Positions 12,239 through 23,110 of a stretch of 64,000 nt of DNA are shown here, in pieces. How positions within the stretch are numbered: position 1 is the first letter of the stretch; every line of letters starts with the position of its first letter. The translations under genes were made by a program, and so were the position numbers. Location of the stretch: positions 35,331,882 to 35,395,881 of the forward strand of contig OV884059.1 in assembly GCA_930367215.1 (NCBI GenBank). Reading direction: 5' to 3'. This DNA is from Pollenia angustigena (lineage: Eukaryota > Arthropoda > Insecta > Diptera > Polleniidae). The notes under the pieces are model-generated. The model saw nothing but the letters and a program-made list of their open reading frames with translations, had not been told where the DNA came from and ran no database searches.

Positions 12239-12349
12239 AACACGAGCGCCTTACTCGTCCGTTCAACTTACATTTAAAACAAAAACAAAATTTCGAAATT
12301 TGTTTTTGTTTTAAATGTAAGTTGAACGGACGAGTAAGGCGCTCGTGTT
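12239..12349. repeat. 111-bp near-perfect palindrome
   Basis: The left arm from AACACGAGCGCCTTACTCGT is repeated inverted up to 12349 with a single extra A at the centre (AAAATTTCGAAATTT). There is essentially no loop, so both strands can form a long hairpin. It abuts the truncated 5' end of the LINE remnant. The inner sequence AACTTACATTTAAAAC also occurs at 53814, inside another element. Confidence 0.9.
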
Positions 12350-12379
12350 GTATCAACTACACATTTATCCCGATTCGTA

Positions 12380-12646
12380 CACTGAAAAAAATTTCTTCAC
12401 AGATCCAATGAAATTTACATTAAAATTCAACCTATGTAGCCTTTCATTGGATTAATGAAATGTTTCATAAAATCATTGAAAATTTTGCATTAGTTTAATG
12501 ACAAACGTTTATTTTATCCATTTTTTCAATGAGGATTATAAAATCAATGAAAATTTTGTCATTGATTTTATTAATCCAATGAAAGGTTACATAGGTTGAA
12601 TTTTAATGTAAATTTCATTGGATCTGTGAAGAAAATTTTTTCAGTG
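12380..12646. mobile_element. TA-flanked MITE with 75-bp inverted ends
   Basis: Ends CACTGAAAAAAATTTCTTCA and its inverse, with about 75 bp of terminal inverted repeat in a 267-bp element, flanked by TA on both sides (12378-12379, 12647-12648). This is Tc1/mariner-type target use. The flanks match bases 10210-10260, where ATTCGTACTTG is uninterrupted, supporting the insertion point. Confidence 0.85.
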
Positions 12647-12649
12647 TAC

Positions 12650-14290
12650 TTGAAAAAATCCGAAAGTGAGATCAGATTGATTCTAACCTTAACACTTACC
12701 CCACAGAAACAGAGATACAATTATTATTTTACTTACTCGTCTCACATGTTTATTTCACTTTTGTGAAATGCCCAATATGGTTTCCGTAATCAATCTACTT
12801 TAAAAATTTCATGTATTTAACTTAATAATTTTAAAAAATAGAATACACGAATTATTGCTTCTTATTTTTCTTTTTACACATGCAAAAAATCTATATTTCT
12901 CTTCTTATATTGCTGTTGTTGGGTCTGCAACAAACTTTTATAAACACACGCGTATGCACGAATATTGGTTTTTGAAAGTTGTCCTATTTTGGATTGTTTG
13001 AAGTACTTTTTATCCGTACTTAAATTCTTAAGTATGACTCGTAGAAAGAGTTTTTTCTTTCTGTGTACTCAAGCTACTTAATTATTGTGAAAAAGATAAC
13101 AAGCAATAATTGAAAAATATAAACAGCTGTTACTGTTTATTATTTATTTATTTGTCAGTGGTGTCACTAGATTTTTTTTTTTTCAAATTTAATATCTTAT
13201 AGAAAACAAAATGTTTAAAGTAGAACAATTTTAGGAAAATAGTGTTGACTCGGGTATTTTGAAACTTATGGTTGGATTACGGATGTCAACATAACTGAGT
13301 TGCCATGAGCGGCATTGCCTGATTTCGCTTCTGGCAACTCAACTTAAGATCATTTTCAATTCGTAATCGACCAATTTAATAAGTTTTTTTATATAAGTTC
13401 CATTTTTAATGAGCGAAATCTTTAATTAAATATTCTTTTTTTGTTTTCACAAATATAAATAAAAAGAATATAAAATAGGGGATTGGAAACAAATGAGTTT
13501 CCCGGGAAATCCCATGTCGGAAAACCCTACAAAAAAAATCTACATACAATACAAAAATATTTGGAAATGCGCCTGAATTGCGTGCATTTAACAAATTATC
13601 ATTAACATAATCATTTACTAGACTTAATAGCAGCTAATAGCTGCTATTCTTAGTTTATTTATTTTTATTGTTTTTGTTTCTTCTCTTAAGTTGGCTTGTT
13701 CGTTCTGTTCGATTTTTAAAATGTCTAGTGATTGGATATCTTGTGCATACAACATGCATACAGTACGTCACAAAAATATTTACCCTTCGGTGTAGCATAT
13801 TGCTGTGGTTTTCACGGGCAGCCGCGTATGTCAACTTTTTCGATTTTGAGATGTTGATAATTTTAAACGCTCTTTACATGGTTCTCAAAAAAAGATGGAC
13901 CAATTCCGATTTTTTAACGTTATAACAAACATTGTTTGAGCGAGAAAAGTCGCAGTTAAATATGACGTCCCGGCAAAATCGATCTGTTTATGAGTGCCTG
14001 TATCGCTTAGAGATCTTTAGGCGAGGTATAACACGATTCGCATCCGTTTAACAGTGCCCATGTTTTGTAACTCTCGCGTCGAGAAACTTTTCGATTGAAA
14101 TGTGTGAAATGAGACAAAAATGCCATGTATTGAAACAAACAGCTGTTTTTCTCACTAAACTGTGTCTGTAACTTTTTTTTGAAGAGTACTAGCACGTTTT
14201 GAACTGTCAAATAAACTCACGAATAAAAATGGTGCGAGAAAAAATTTTAACACTAAAAAACAATTAAAAATGCAAAGAATAATAATAAAA
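12650..14290. other. AT-rich non-coding stretch
   Basis: No gene supported. A small inverted pair GAGTTGCCA/TGGCAACTC lies at 13300-13350. Confidence 0.5.
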
Positions 14291-14292
14291 AT

Positions 14293-15280
14293 AAACTGAA
14301 CTGGAAAATGAAAATATTTACATTAAATATATCGCCAAATATGTAGACGACATTTTGGCGATAACTCGCATAGATGACAAGGACACAATTCTGTCAATTC
14401 TTAACAAACAACATCCTAAAATACAATTTACTACTGAGATTGAGAAAAACGGAGAAATCGCGTACTTAGACTCAAAAATTATACGCAAAAATAATAAGAT
14501 TCTGTTTGATTGGTACACTAAAGAAACATCTTCAGGAAGGTTAATGAATTACCACGCTACACAACCCAAAAATCAAATTATAAACACAGCAAAAAATTTT
14601 ATTTCTAGGGTATACAACATAAGTGATACACAATTTCATAATAAAAACAAACACATTATAACAAACATTTTAAAAAACAATAGCTTCCCCACCAAACTCA
14701 CATCTACATTGATAGACAATACGATTAAACAATTGGATAAGGACAAAAATAACCACAACAAATCTGCAAACATAGAAAAAGAAGAGAACAAATTTTACAG
14801 TGTAAAATACATACCTGGGTAACCGATAATAATAATATACGGTCGTCAATAAAAACAAAAAACATCTGTTTTGCATACAAACCCAATTTGACATTAAGTA
14901 CAATTTTTTCTAGAGTTAAGGCGCCAATTAATAAACAAAAACAAAGTAACATTGTATACGAATTACAATGTGAAGGAAATGACAAACAGCCATGCGAGCT
15001 AATTTATATAGGAACAACAAAACGTACACTGGAGACAAGAATGGGAGAACACAAGATGGACATAATGCGGAGAAAAGAGACAACGGCACTAGCACAACAC
15101 ATCCTACATACTGGTCACACAATTAGGTTCGATGATGTAAAAATTCTAGATAAAGAAAATAAAGAAAGAAAGAGGTACACAATTGAAAGCCTAAGAATCC
15201 AACAACAAATTAATAGAACAATGAATTTGAAGGAAGACACGAACAAAATAAATGCGAGCTATATTGTTGCCATTACTTAA
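14293..15280 (+). pseudogene. Penelope-like retroelement remnant: RT palm plus GIY-YIG endonuclease
   Basis: The first block (14296-14819) opens with YIAKYVDDILAITR, the YVDD catalytic box of Penelope-type reverse transcriptases, and continues through the C-terminal part of the RT. The second block (about 14823-15280) contains YELQC followed by CELIYIGTTKRTLETRMGEH, a GIY-YIG nuclease core with its downstream Arg and His, and a C-terminal helix-rich tail. RT followed by GIY-YIG is the diagnostic layout of Penelope-like elements, which reverse-transcribe at nicked target DNA. The two blocks are separated by a frameshift around 14818-14823. Sequence before the palm is missing, so this is a 5'-truncated, inactive copy. 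The endonuclease block itself is open to its stop at 15278. Confidence 0.9.
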
Positions 15281-15600
15281 GCTGTGATATATTTAAAGTT
15301 TAAAGTAATATGTATTTTTTAAATATTAAAATTAATTTTTATATTTGTATGATCCTGAGTACATCTAAAACTTTTTAATGTGATTAAATTTTCATATTGT
15401 AAGTCTTTAATGTTTATGTGGTACATTATTGTATTTATTTTATTGTTTTTATAATTTTTAAATAAACAATCCCTTGAAAAAGTCGACAAACAATCGACGA
15501 AACATCGGGAACAAAATATTGTAATTAAAAATTGAATTTTATTTACATTGAAGAAATTTAGGCCCTATTAGCTTGACAAAAATAATATTCATAAATTCAT
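15281..15600 (+). repeat. Penelope 3' untranslated tail
   Basis: The A/T-rich tail downstream of the endonuclease stop. The part from about 15470 to 15595 is shared with the reverse complement of 30308-30390, including AGGCCCTATTAGCTTGACAA, showing it belongs to a repeat family. Bases 15478-15505 can form a stem (GTCGA/TCGAC) followed by GAAAC. Confidence 0.65.
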
Positions 15601-16224
15601 CACTCTGGCCAAAGAAACAACTACAATAATAATAAAAATATTTTGTTCTTCGCAAATTTTTTTATTGCTTAACTATTTTGCTTTTAACATTTTTATAAAA
15701 TATTTGTTTGCAAACAACAAACATTAAAGTCGCACTTTATATTATTTGGTAAAGCCAATGGTTGTATATACGCCGCCGTCGTTGAAAAATGTTAAAATTT
15801 TGGTCGCCGTCAACGATATGTGAGACTGGCCTTCTCGACGTCTGCAATGTCACATCGGCTGCGAGTGCAATGTTTTGACATTTAAAACGTAACGACGTAA
15901 TCTCTTTTGATAGTTTACGACATGAGTTACAGACACACTTTTTTCTCACTTTTCGAGAACGATGAAATATTTTGTTTCACATATTTTTGCTGCGAGAAGT
16001 TCTTACTAAAGTTACAGAACATGGGTACAGGACAGATCAGACATTGGAGGAGAATACACCTTGTTTTGTTTTCAGGTGCATTTGTGGCGACATCCAAAAT
16101 TTTGTAGTGCTCCAAATGCTTGTTCAGCTTTTTTGATGCAATTTTGAAAGTAACGATATCACAAATGATCTTCGTATGATTTTTTTTTAGCTGCTTCGTC
16201 ATGTCACAAAACAAGAGAATTTAA
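15600..16224. other. Non-coding stretch
   Basis: No gene supported; open frames here are short and resemble nothing known. Confidence 0.5.
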
Positions 16225-16560
16225 AAATCGGCTTGGGTTCATTTTTAATCAAACCCATTTAGCCTATAAAATCGGGAAAGTTTTTTTATTTGAATGCCTA
16301 AACTATCATTAGGGACAGAAGTTGAAAAAGCTTAGCTTTAAGAGCTACAGAGCAAAAATGATTACTTCAAAATAATTTTGAAATTTTTTCTTAAACATAA
16401 AACAAAAAAAGTACATTTGAGGCCGATGTAATAAACATAGATATATTTATGTTTATTGGCTTGAAATATTATTAAAAACAAAAATGGGTAAAAATTTATA
16501 TTCTTGGTACTTTTTCTTAAAACACGTTTTTCTTTAAAATAATTTTATTAAAACTTCAAA
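16225..16560 (+). repeat. Dispersed repeat, 'gcctaaactatcat' family, copy 1
   Basis: Shares TTTTTAATCAAACCCATTTAG-like and ATGCCTAAACTATCATTAGG-like blocks with the 30700-31990 region (there ATGCTTAAACTATCACCAGG), including the later AGTACATTTGAGG. Non-coding; class unknown. Confidence 0.65.
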
Positions 16561-17075
16561 ACCATAATTTAATTATTTTTAATATTCTTTAAAATCAACA
16601 ATCCAGAGACTTGAAATTAAAAAAGTCGGTTAATTATTATGAGTATAAATTTCAAAAATTTTAAGTTGGAGATAAATAAGAAAACTCTTATGGCCAATTG
16701 CACCAATTCTATTTAAATATGAATTGATATTTAAATATAGTTTTTCATATAATTTTATTTATTTAACATGAAAAACTAATTTCATTAATTTAATTTGTGA
16801 AATCGTCCAACTTTTTGTTAAACAAAGATTTTGCTCAAAATAATTTTTAGAAAATTGAAAATGGTGATGTTAATAAAATCTTAATTGAAAATAAAACAAA
16901 AATAATGTACTTCATATAACAACGGCCAAATTACTTTTACGTTAACGTATACGTTGCGGATCACCCATTCCATATACTATACCAAGCTTATGTAAAGGGT
17001 GGTCCAACCAAAACCCATCGTTTTATAAAACAAAATGTTTTTGAAGAATTATTTTAATATTTTTTATTATTAATT

Positions 17076-17755
17076 AGTATTGTGGTTATTTTGGTGAACT
17101 ATTTATGGGTTTTAATTAAAATTTTTAATTAGGCTTAAGTTCATCAAATTTAATTTTCATTAAATTATTTTTATGAAGAAAGGAATTTTACAACATGAAA
17201 ATTAATTAAAATTGTTATTGATAATCTTTCATTCTTGACCGTGGCTCGAACCCTGGCCGGCAGGTTATCATGACATGTTTCGATCGCAACCACTCGATCT
17301 CTTCAGATGGATTTGACGTCTTACACTCGCAGCCATCGACGACTGCTGACGTCAATAGTCAAACATCAATCCTTAAACCAAATTGTATTTTAACCTATGG
17401 TAGATCGAAATTTGCTTTTTCTGAATGATTATCCATGTTAATTGATTTGACATGTTTTCTCCTTACTTCTGTTTTCTCGTACTTTTTGTCAAGAATTCTT
17501 CTTGAATTCCAAAGTACATTTTTTGTTTTTATCATTTTTTTCTTTCTTTTTTCTGTTGACCTTTTTCAGCACGGGTTCGAGCCCCGGCAACGGTCAAGAA
17601 TGAAAGATTATCAATAACAATTTTAATTAATTTTCATGTCGTACAATTCCTTTCTTCATAAAAATAATTTAATGAAAATTAAATTTGATAAACTAAAGCC
17701 TAATTAAAAATTTGGATTAAAAACCATAAATAGTTCAACAAAATAACCACAATAC
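17076..17755. mobile_element. Long-TIR element, palindrome family copy 1
   Basis: Bases 17076-17240 and 17592-17755 are about 165-bp inverted repeats with outer end AGTATTGTGGTTATTTT. The unique centre (17241-17591) matches one arm of the element at 25641-30062 and contains the Pol III box-B-like GGTTCGAGCC in inverse (17243) and direct (17574) forms. There is no open reading frame of note. Long TIRs with little between them resemble fold-back or Galileo-type elements, but no transposase links it to a family. Confidence 0.8.
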
Positions 17756-17762
17756 TTATTAT

Positions 17763-17880
17763 TGTTAAAGCTGGGGCACGAGCTCTATGTGTACATTTGT
17801 CCTTCAAGTTGTGCTGAAAAAGGTCAACAGAAAAAGAAAGACAAAAATGAAAAAACAAAAAATGTCTCGCCACGACTTCG
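17763..17880. repeat. Fragment of the same palindrome family
   Basis: From ATTGTTAAAGCTGGGGCACG onward the sequence matches the right inner arm of the 25641-30062 element beginning at its central loop (about 26160). Copy 1 is thus directly followed by a broken second unit. Confidence 0.75.
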
Positions 17881-18074
17881 GAGGCATACCTCTATCCGAT
17901 GGTCCGTATTTTCAATGACTCTAAAACATAATTAAGGTTTAATTTCGTTAATGAGCCGAATTATCTCATCCTTTAGCTCTTGACTTATTCTTGGCTTGTT
18001 GACGTACACTTTTTCTTTTAAATATCCTCAAAAAAAGAAGTCCAACAGTGTCAAATCACATGTTTGTATCCTTA

Positions 18075-18546
18075 TAGTGGAAGGCCAATGTACGCGGCAT
18101 GCGGCTGCGGGTGGCGATCAGCTGTTTAGTTTTTCGCTTGAAATTTTTTTGTAAGACAAATGAAAACGGCACATTTGAAAGCGGCAAAAGTTGAATAAGC
18201 TGTTAAAAAATGTTCAATCTATAAAAAAAAAACGATTTATTTGAACATAACAAGAATTTACTTATCAAATTCGATTTTTTTTCCACTTCATTTGTAATGT
18301 TTTTTAAATTTCTTTTGTTAAATGATTATGTGTGTGTATGGCAACGTCTACTTCACGCGGCTTAAAACAAAAGTTGAAAAAATTCAACTTTGCCGCGCGG
18401 CATCTTTTCCAAGTAATACCAAGTCTTAATTTTTTTGATGTCTTTTTTTTTTTGTATGAATATTTTTGTCAACAATGCTAACATTTTTACAATGGCAATG
18501 CTATTATCGCCCGCAGCCGCATGCCGCGTACATTGGCCTTCCACTA
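18075..18546. mobile_element. PIF/Harbinger-like MITE, GC-rich ends
   Basis: Nearly perfect 36-bp inverted ends beginning TAGTGGAAGGCCAATGTACG are flanked by TTA at 18072-18074 and 18547-18549, a TWA target duplication. The ends are conspicuously GC-rich (GCGGCATGCGGCTGCGGG) against an AT-rich interior, and partial GCGGC motifs recur inside. Non-coding. Confidence 0.85.
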
Positions 18547-18549
18547 TTA

Positions 18550-19242
18550 GAAAAACATTGAAGATGACATGCATTAATACAATTAGTATATGTAGTCTTC
18601 TCATAGTTTTCATCTTGTATTTTTAATTTTGTAACGAACGAGTTTTGCTACTCACCTACTCATTTATACAAATAACACTTTTGTACATTTTACGTAAAAC
18701 AATTTCTTTAACGCCAGTTTTAACGCTGAAGTTTGCATAAGCAAAATATTTTTCTGACATACTGTATATGTGCACATACTTGCATACATACATACATATG
18801 TATGTTTATAAATAAATATATACATATACATATATTTCATATATTAATACATACATATGTTGGAAAACGAATTGTTTAATGCACTAGCTTGACTAAATAT
18901 TTATTTTTTGTTACACATAATCCTCACTAAGCGGCCTTTTTAATATTTTTAAAGAATTTTCCATTAATAGAGTTTCTTTTTGATAATGAGAAAAGCAAAT
19001 GTCCTTTTTTATTTTATTAATCATCATTTTATTTGATTTTATTAAAAAAATTAACAATTTTTAACTCCATATTGACAACGCTTGAAACGAAATACATAAG
19101 GTCTTATTCCGTTAAACGCAACAAATTCAAAAATATTTATAATTTTGTTGTTGCTTTCTATGGAAGTAAAACTAAACCAATTAAAAAAAATTAATTTCCT
19201 TTTAGTGATTGGTGAAGCTACCACTGATATTTGTTATGTCAT
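18550..19242. other. AT-rich non-coding stretch with simple repeats
   Basis: Contains a CATACATACATATGTATG type microsatellite near 18780-18860. No gene supported. Confidence 0.55.
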
Positions 19243-20818
19243 CAGGGCTGCCAGATAAATTTGTGAGAAAATCGTCAATTTCCTGAAAAAAAATTAAAAA
19301 AATCGTCTTTCACCTGTCGCAAAATAGTCAAAAAAAAAAAAAATCAGAAAAATTAAAATGTAGTTTTTTAAAAAATTTTTTTTTTTTTTTGATTTTTATA
19401 AAAAAAAAAAACATTCAAACAAAAACATAAATCAATAGTATGAAATGGGAATTTAGCACATTAAAACGAAACTTGAAACATAATTGCTTTATACCAATGG
19501 TGGGCGCTCCATAGCACAATTGTGCTGAGAGATTTCACACGTATTCTTAGCCTCTTTAATTTAGTTTTTGATGAGACACATTTTCTTATATTTTTTGTAT
19601 TTTTTTTCATGAGAATTTACCCAGCAAACACACGTGTTTCATTTCAAATAAATGATGTTATGCGAAAAATAATTTACTGTACTTTTTTTACTGTTACTTT
19701 TTTCTGTGAACAGTAAATCTCTATAATTTAAACTACTATTAATAAGTGTTTTATATTACTTAAAATGCGTAAAATATAAAATAAGGAAATATAATGCACT
19801 ATTTATTTGAAATGCTTGGCTTTGTGTTTGGTGGGTACTTCTGCCATCTCACTAATACTAATAACCATCAACACAAGCACAGTTTTAGTTGTGCCCACTT
19901 CTGCTTTATACCCAGCTAGCGTTTTCAATCGTGCAAGAGCTACTGGGAGTCTCACGAAGTGCGTCTTTGATCGTCGATGAGCGCATTTTATAATCGTACA
20001 AAATTCCTCACATGGGAAAAACTTTATCACGAGTGAGATTCATCCATAGCACAGCGAATGACTCTTTTTCAATCGTTGTGGGAATCTTTTAAGACGTGGG
20101 TAATTATTATCTAACGAGTCTTTGATGTCAATAATCGTATGAGACTAAAGTAGATATTATCTTACAATTCGTAAAATGTTCGCCGTATAATTATTGAAAA
20201 TATGATTTATACTAAGAGTAGAAAAAGGCTCATTCGATGATGGTTTTACGAAAGATAAGCAAAGCGTAACTTTGATGTTCTTGAACTCTGAAAATAATCA
20301 TTTAAAGATTTTCTTAAGACTTGCATATTACAGACGAGCGGAACTCGTTTCCTAGTTATCAAAATGTGTCATGTCAATAAAATTTGTGTGAAGTATACCT
20401 TAATAGAGCGGCGTCAACGCTTGGCAATTGGTCGCTATTGTTAATTAATAATGGCAAATTAGCTATTTTGTGGTCAGTGTAGCGTTTTTATCTCTATTTT
20501 TATTATTAATTCGTGGGTTTTATTAAACAGGAAAGCTATCACTACTATTCGTCACACAACGTTGACGCTCTTGCTTAGGTGTGGCATATCAGCGTAAAGG
20601 TGAACGAAAGAAAACGTTCCGCCTTCCGCTCTTGTTTAGGTGCTGCTGTTAACATTCAAAGATTAAAAACGAACGTGATAGAAAATGTAATGTTTTATTC
20701 AGACTTTGGAGACTAAAAAAAAACTCGTCACTTTTTAGAAAAATATCAGCAAATCGGGGCCAATTTCGGAACAAAAAATCGTCAAAACTACGATAAATCG
20801 TCATATATGACAGCCCGG
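19243..20818. mobile_element. hAT-type non-autonomous element, 1576 bp
   Basis: Left end CAGGGCTGCCAGATA and right end TATGACAGCCCGG are imperfect inverted repeats flanked by a perfect 8-bp duplication TATGTCAT (19235-19242 and 20819-20826). CAGGG starts with 8-bp duplications mark hAT elements. The interior has AT-rich ends and a moderate-GC middle (about 19800-20640) with no recognisable transposase. Confidence 0.8.
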
Positions 20819-21112
20819 TATGTCATGGAGGGTATTATATTGGCACAAATATCACATACTCTTTTCCAAGTTTATTTGATGCAATTTTGAGCTTTTTCAT
20901 AACTTTGTAGTCGTCATTAGGGTGTTCAGTCGATTAATTCTTGTTCGATTAGTCGAACAATTTTAGATAATTAATTGTTCGAATAATTTAAAATTGCTAA
21001 TTTCGATTATAGGATTAACAGAATAATTTATACCGATTGATCGAATGATAAAAATATATAGAATTACTATTAAATGAATAATTTTTTTAAAGTTTTAAAT
21101 CGAATAAACAAA

Positions 21113-21283
21113 CCCTACAAGAAATGAATGAGCGAGTAGTCACATTTTTCATTTTGGTGTTAAGAAAATGATAAAAGTAATGACCGAAATAAAGTTTTCG
21201 GTCACATTCGGTCATTTCTTTCTATCATTTTCTTAACACCAAAATGAAAAATGTGACTACTCGCTCATTCATTTCTTGTAGGG
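21113..21283. repeat. 171-bp palindromic hairpin element
   Basis: The arms start CCCTACAAGAAATGAATGAG and run about 63 bp nearly perfectly inverted, with a short GACCGAA-rich loop region. The flanks AAACAAA and AAGCAAA agree at 6 of 7 bases, possibly a short target duplication. It is nested in the hAT-type element. Confidence 0.85.
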
Positions 21284-21427
21284 AAGCAAATGTATGTGTC
21301 CGTTGGAATTAAAAAAAAAACAGTCATGTTTTTGTTAATTTTTTTTCAACACTATTTAATAATTTATAATTCATTCAAAAACAACGACAAAGGTATGTTA
21401 ACTCAAAGATTTGTATCAATTTATCGG

Positions 21428-21660
21428 GTATGTTCTAGAAATCGAAATATAGTGAAATTGAAATCGAATGATAATTAAAATTCGATTATTTACAAAATGA
21501 CCGTAGTTTTTTGTGGTTTTAAGTGTTGTTCTTGCAAAAATAATAGATACTTAAAGAATGAAGTAGATAAAAAGGAATATTTTTATGAACTTTCATTCAG
21601 GGTCGTTTTTAAAATTTGCTCAATTTTAAATCCACTTTGTTTCGATTTCCAGAACACGCC
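21428..21660. mobile_element. MITE related to 43970-44210
   Basis: The left part ATGTTCTAGAAATCGAAATA and right part CGATTTCCAGAACACGCC are inverted and match the ends of the 43970-44210 element. Shorter terminal identity than that copy. Confidence 0.6.
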
Positions 21661-22611
21661 TGTATTTTTTAACAAAATAGTTTATGCGTTTTTCACTTAA
21701 GAATGAGCTTGTTTTTAAAATATTGTACGAAGGATAAATCTAATAATGCTAAATGTAACAGGTGTCCAAAACTGTATTAACGTTGATATTCTTCAACAAC
21801 TTCACTAATTTACCACTTATAAAGCATTACACCATAAACAGGTTATAAGTTGTTTATGATGATAAACTAATTTGAGAAACTTGTTTATCCATACAAATTA
21901 TAAGCACGTTTGTTACTAGCTATTGAGATAAACTAGTTACAAACAACCAGTTTTTGTTAATGCAACTCTGTTTTTACAAATTTTGTTCTGGCAACGCTAG
22001 TGATATTTGACATTTCATCAAGAATACAAAATTGAAGTGAAAAAAAAATTACTTTTACTGTAAAAAAAAAACAATAAGATAAATAAAACAAACAAAGAAA
22101 ATTCCAAATTTATAAGAAATGTTAGTTTTTTCAATAGTTTTTTTTAATAAGGACAACAGAAAAAAGGAATGTCCATATCAGAGATCGGATTTCTGCGATT
22201 GCAAAAAATCGCAGTAAATGAACACCAACAAATACACCAGCTTGCGGTCATACAATCAAACCTGCGCAACCGCAAACATTCGCTGCTGGTTTGCAGTCAT
22301 TCAAATAATGCACATCGTGCTTTGTTATTTATTCCATCGTTAAGCTTCGTTTGTCAATTAAGATGTTTGTGTGTTTGGCCCGACAATGATTGTTTTGGCA
22401 AAGAAAAAAAAAAAATACAAACAAAAAACCCAGAAATCAAGTAATTATTACTCATGTAGACATTCAGCAGTTACTAAGTAGTACAAAAAAAAAAAAAAAA
22501 ATTAAATGAAACTAAACGCACATATGTAGGTACAAACAATTTCCATAGAAACAGAAGACTTTTTTTATCATCTTAAAAAGTACAGTAGGTCTGTATGTAC
22601 AATGTATTCGT

Positions 22612-22700
22612 GTTATTGTTGTTAATTTTAACAAAGCGTCTCATCGAGTGGTTTATTGTTGTTATTGTTGTTAATGTTAACAAAGCGTCTCATCGAGTGG
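22612..22700. repeat. Tandem duplication of a 40-mer
   Basis: TGTTATTGTTGTTAA followed by AACAAAGCGTCTCATCGAGTGG occurs twice, about 49 bp apart. Confidence 0.85.
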
Positions 22701-22999
22701 ACAATGACTACTTGAATGCAAAATTATAAGAATGTGTGTTTTTGACTTTACACAAATATGTTATATTGCGTGCGTAACAAAAATGCAAACAAAGCACTTT
22801 CAATAACAAACGCACACATGTAAAAATCAAATGTGTATGAAACGATGTAAAAATTACCAACGTTGAACTTTGCAGGCAAAGAGTGAATGTAAATTTGAGC
22901 GTATAAATAAATCAAGAAAAATAGTGATTTTGCAGTTCTCTGGTCCATATGTACGTGCATCAAGGTTTTTTTTTTTAAATATTGGGGCTAAAAATATTT

Positions 23000-23110
23000 T
23001 GATTTGTCAAAGATAAACAACTTAACTGTCAAAAATGCTGATGTAAACGGTATAGTTTATGAAAGTAGCTTACGATCATGAACTAGTTTGAAAATTACAA
23101 GTGTAAATCA
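23000..23110. repeat. Dispersed repeat shared with 52020-52090
   Basis: The run ending CATGAACTAGTTTGAAAATTACAA matches the reverse complement of 52020-52090. A weaker relative is at 21850-21890. Probably MITE termini; limits unknown. Confidence 0.55.

Noticed and set aside
22169..22444. 91-codon + strand frame in the hAT-type element
   Set aside because: No resemblance to a transposase or other known family and no splice context.
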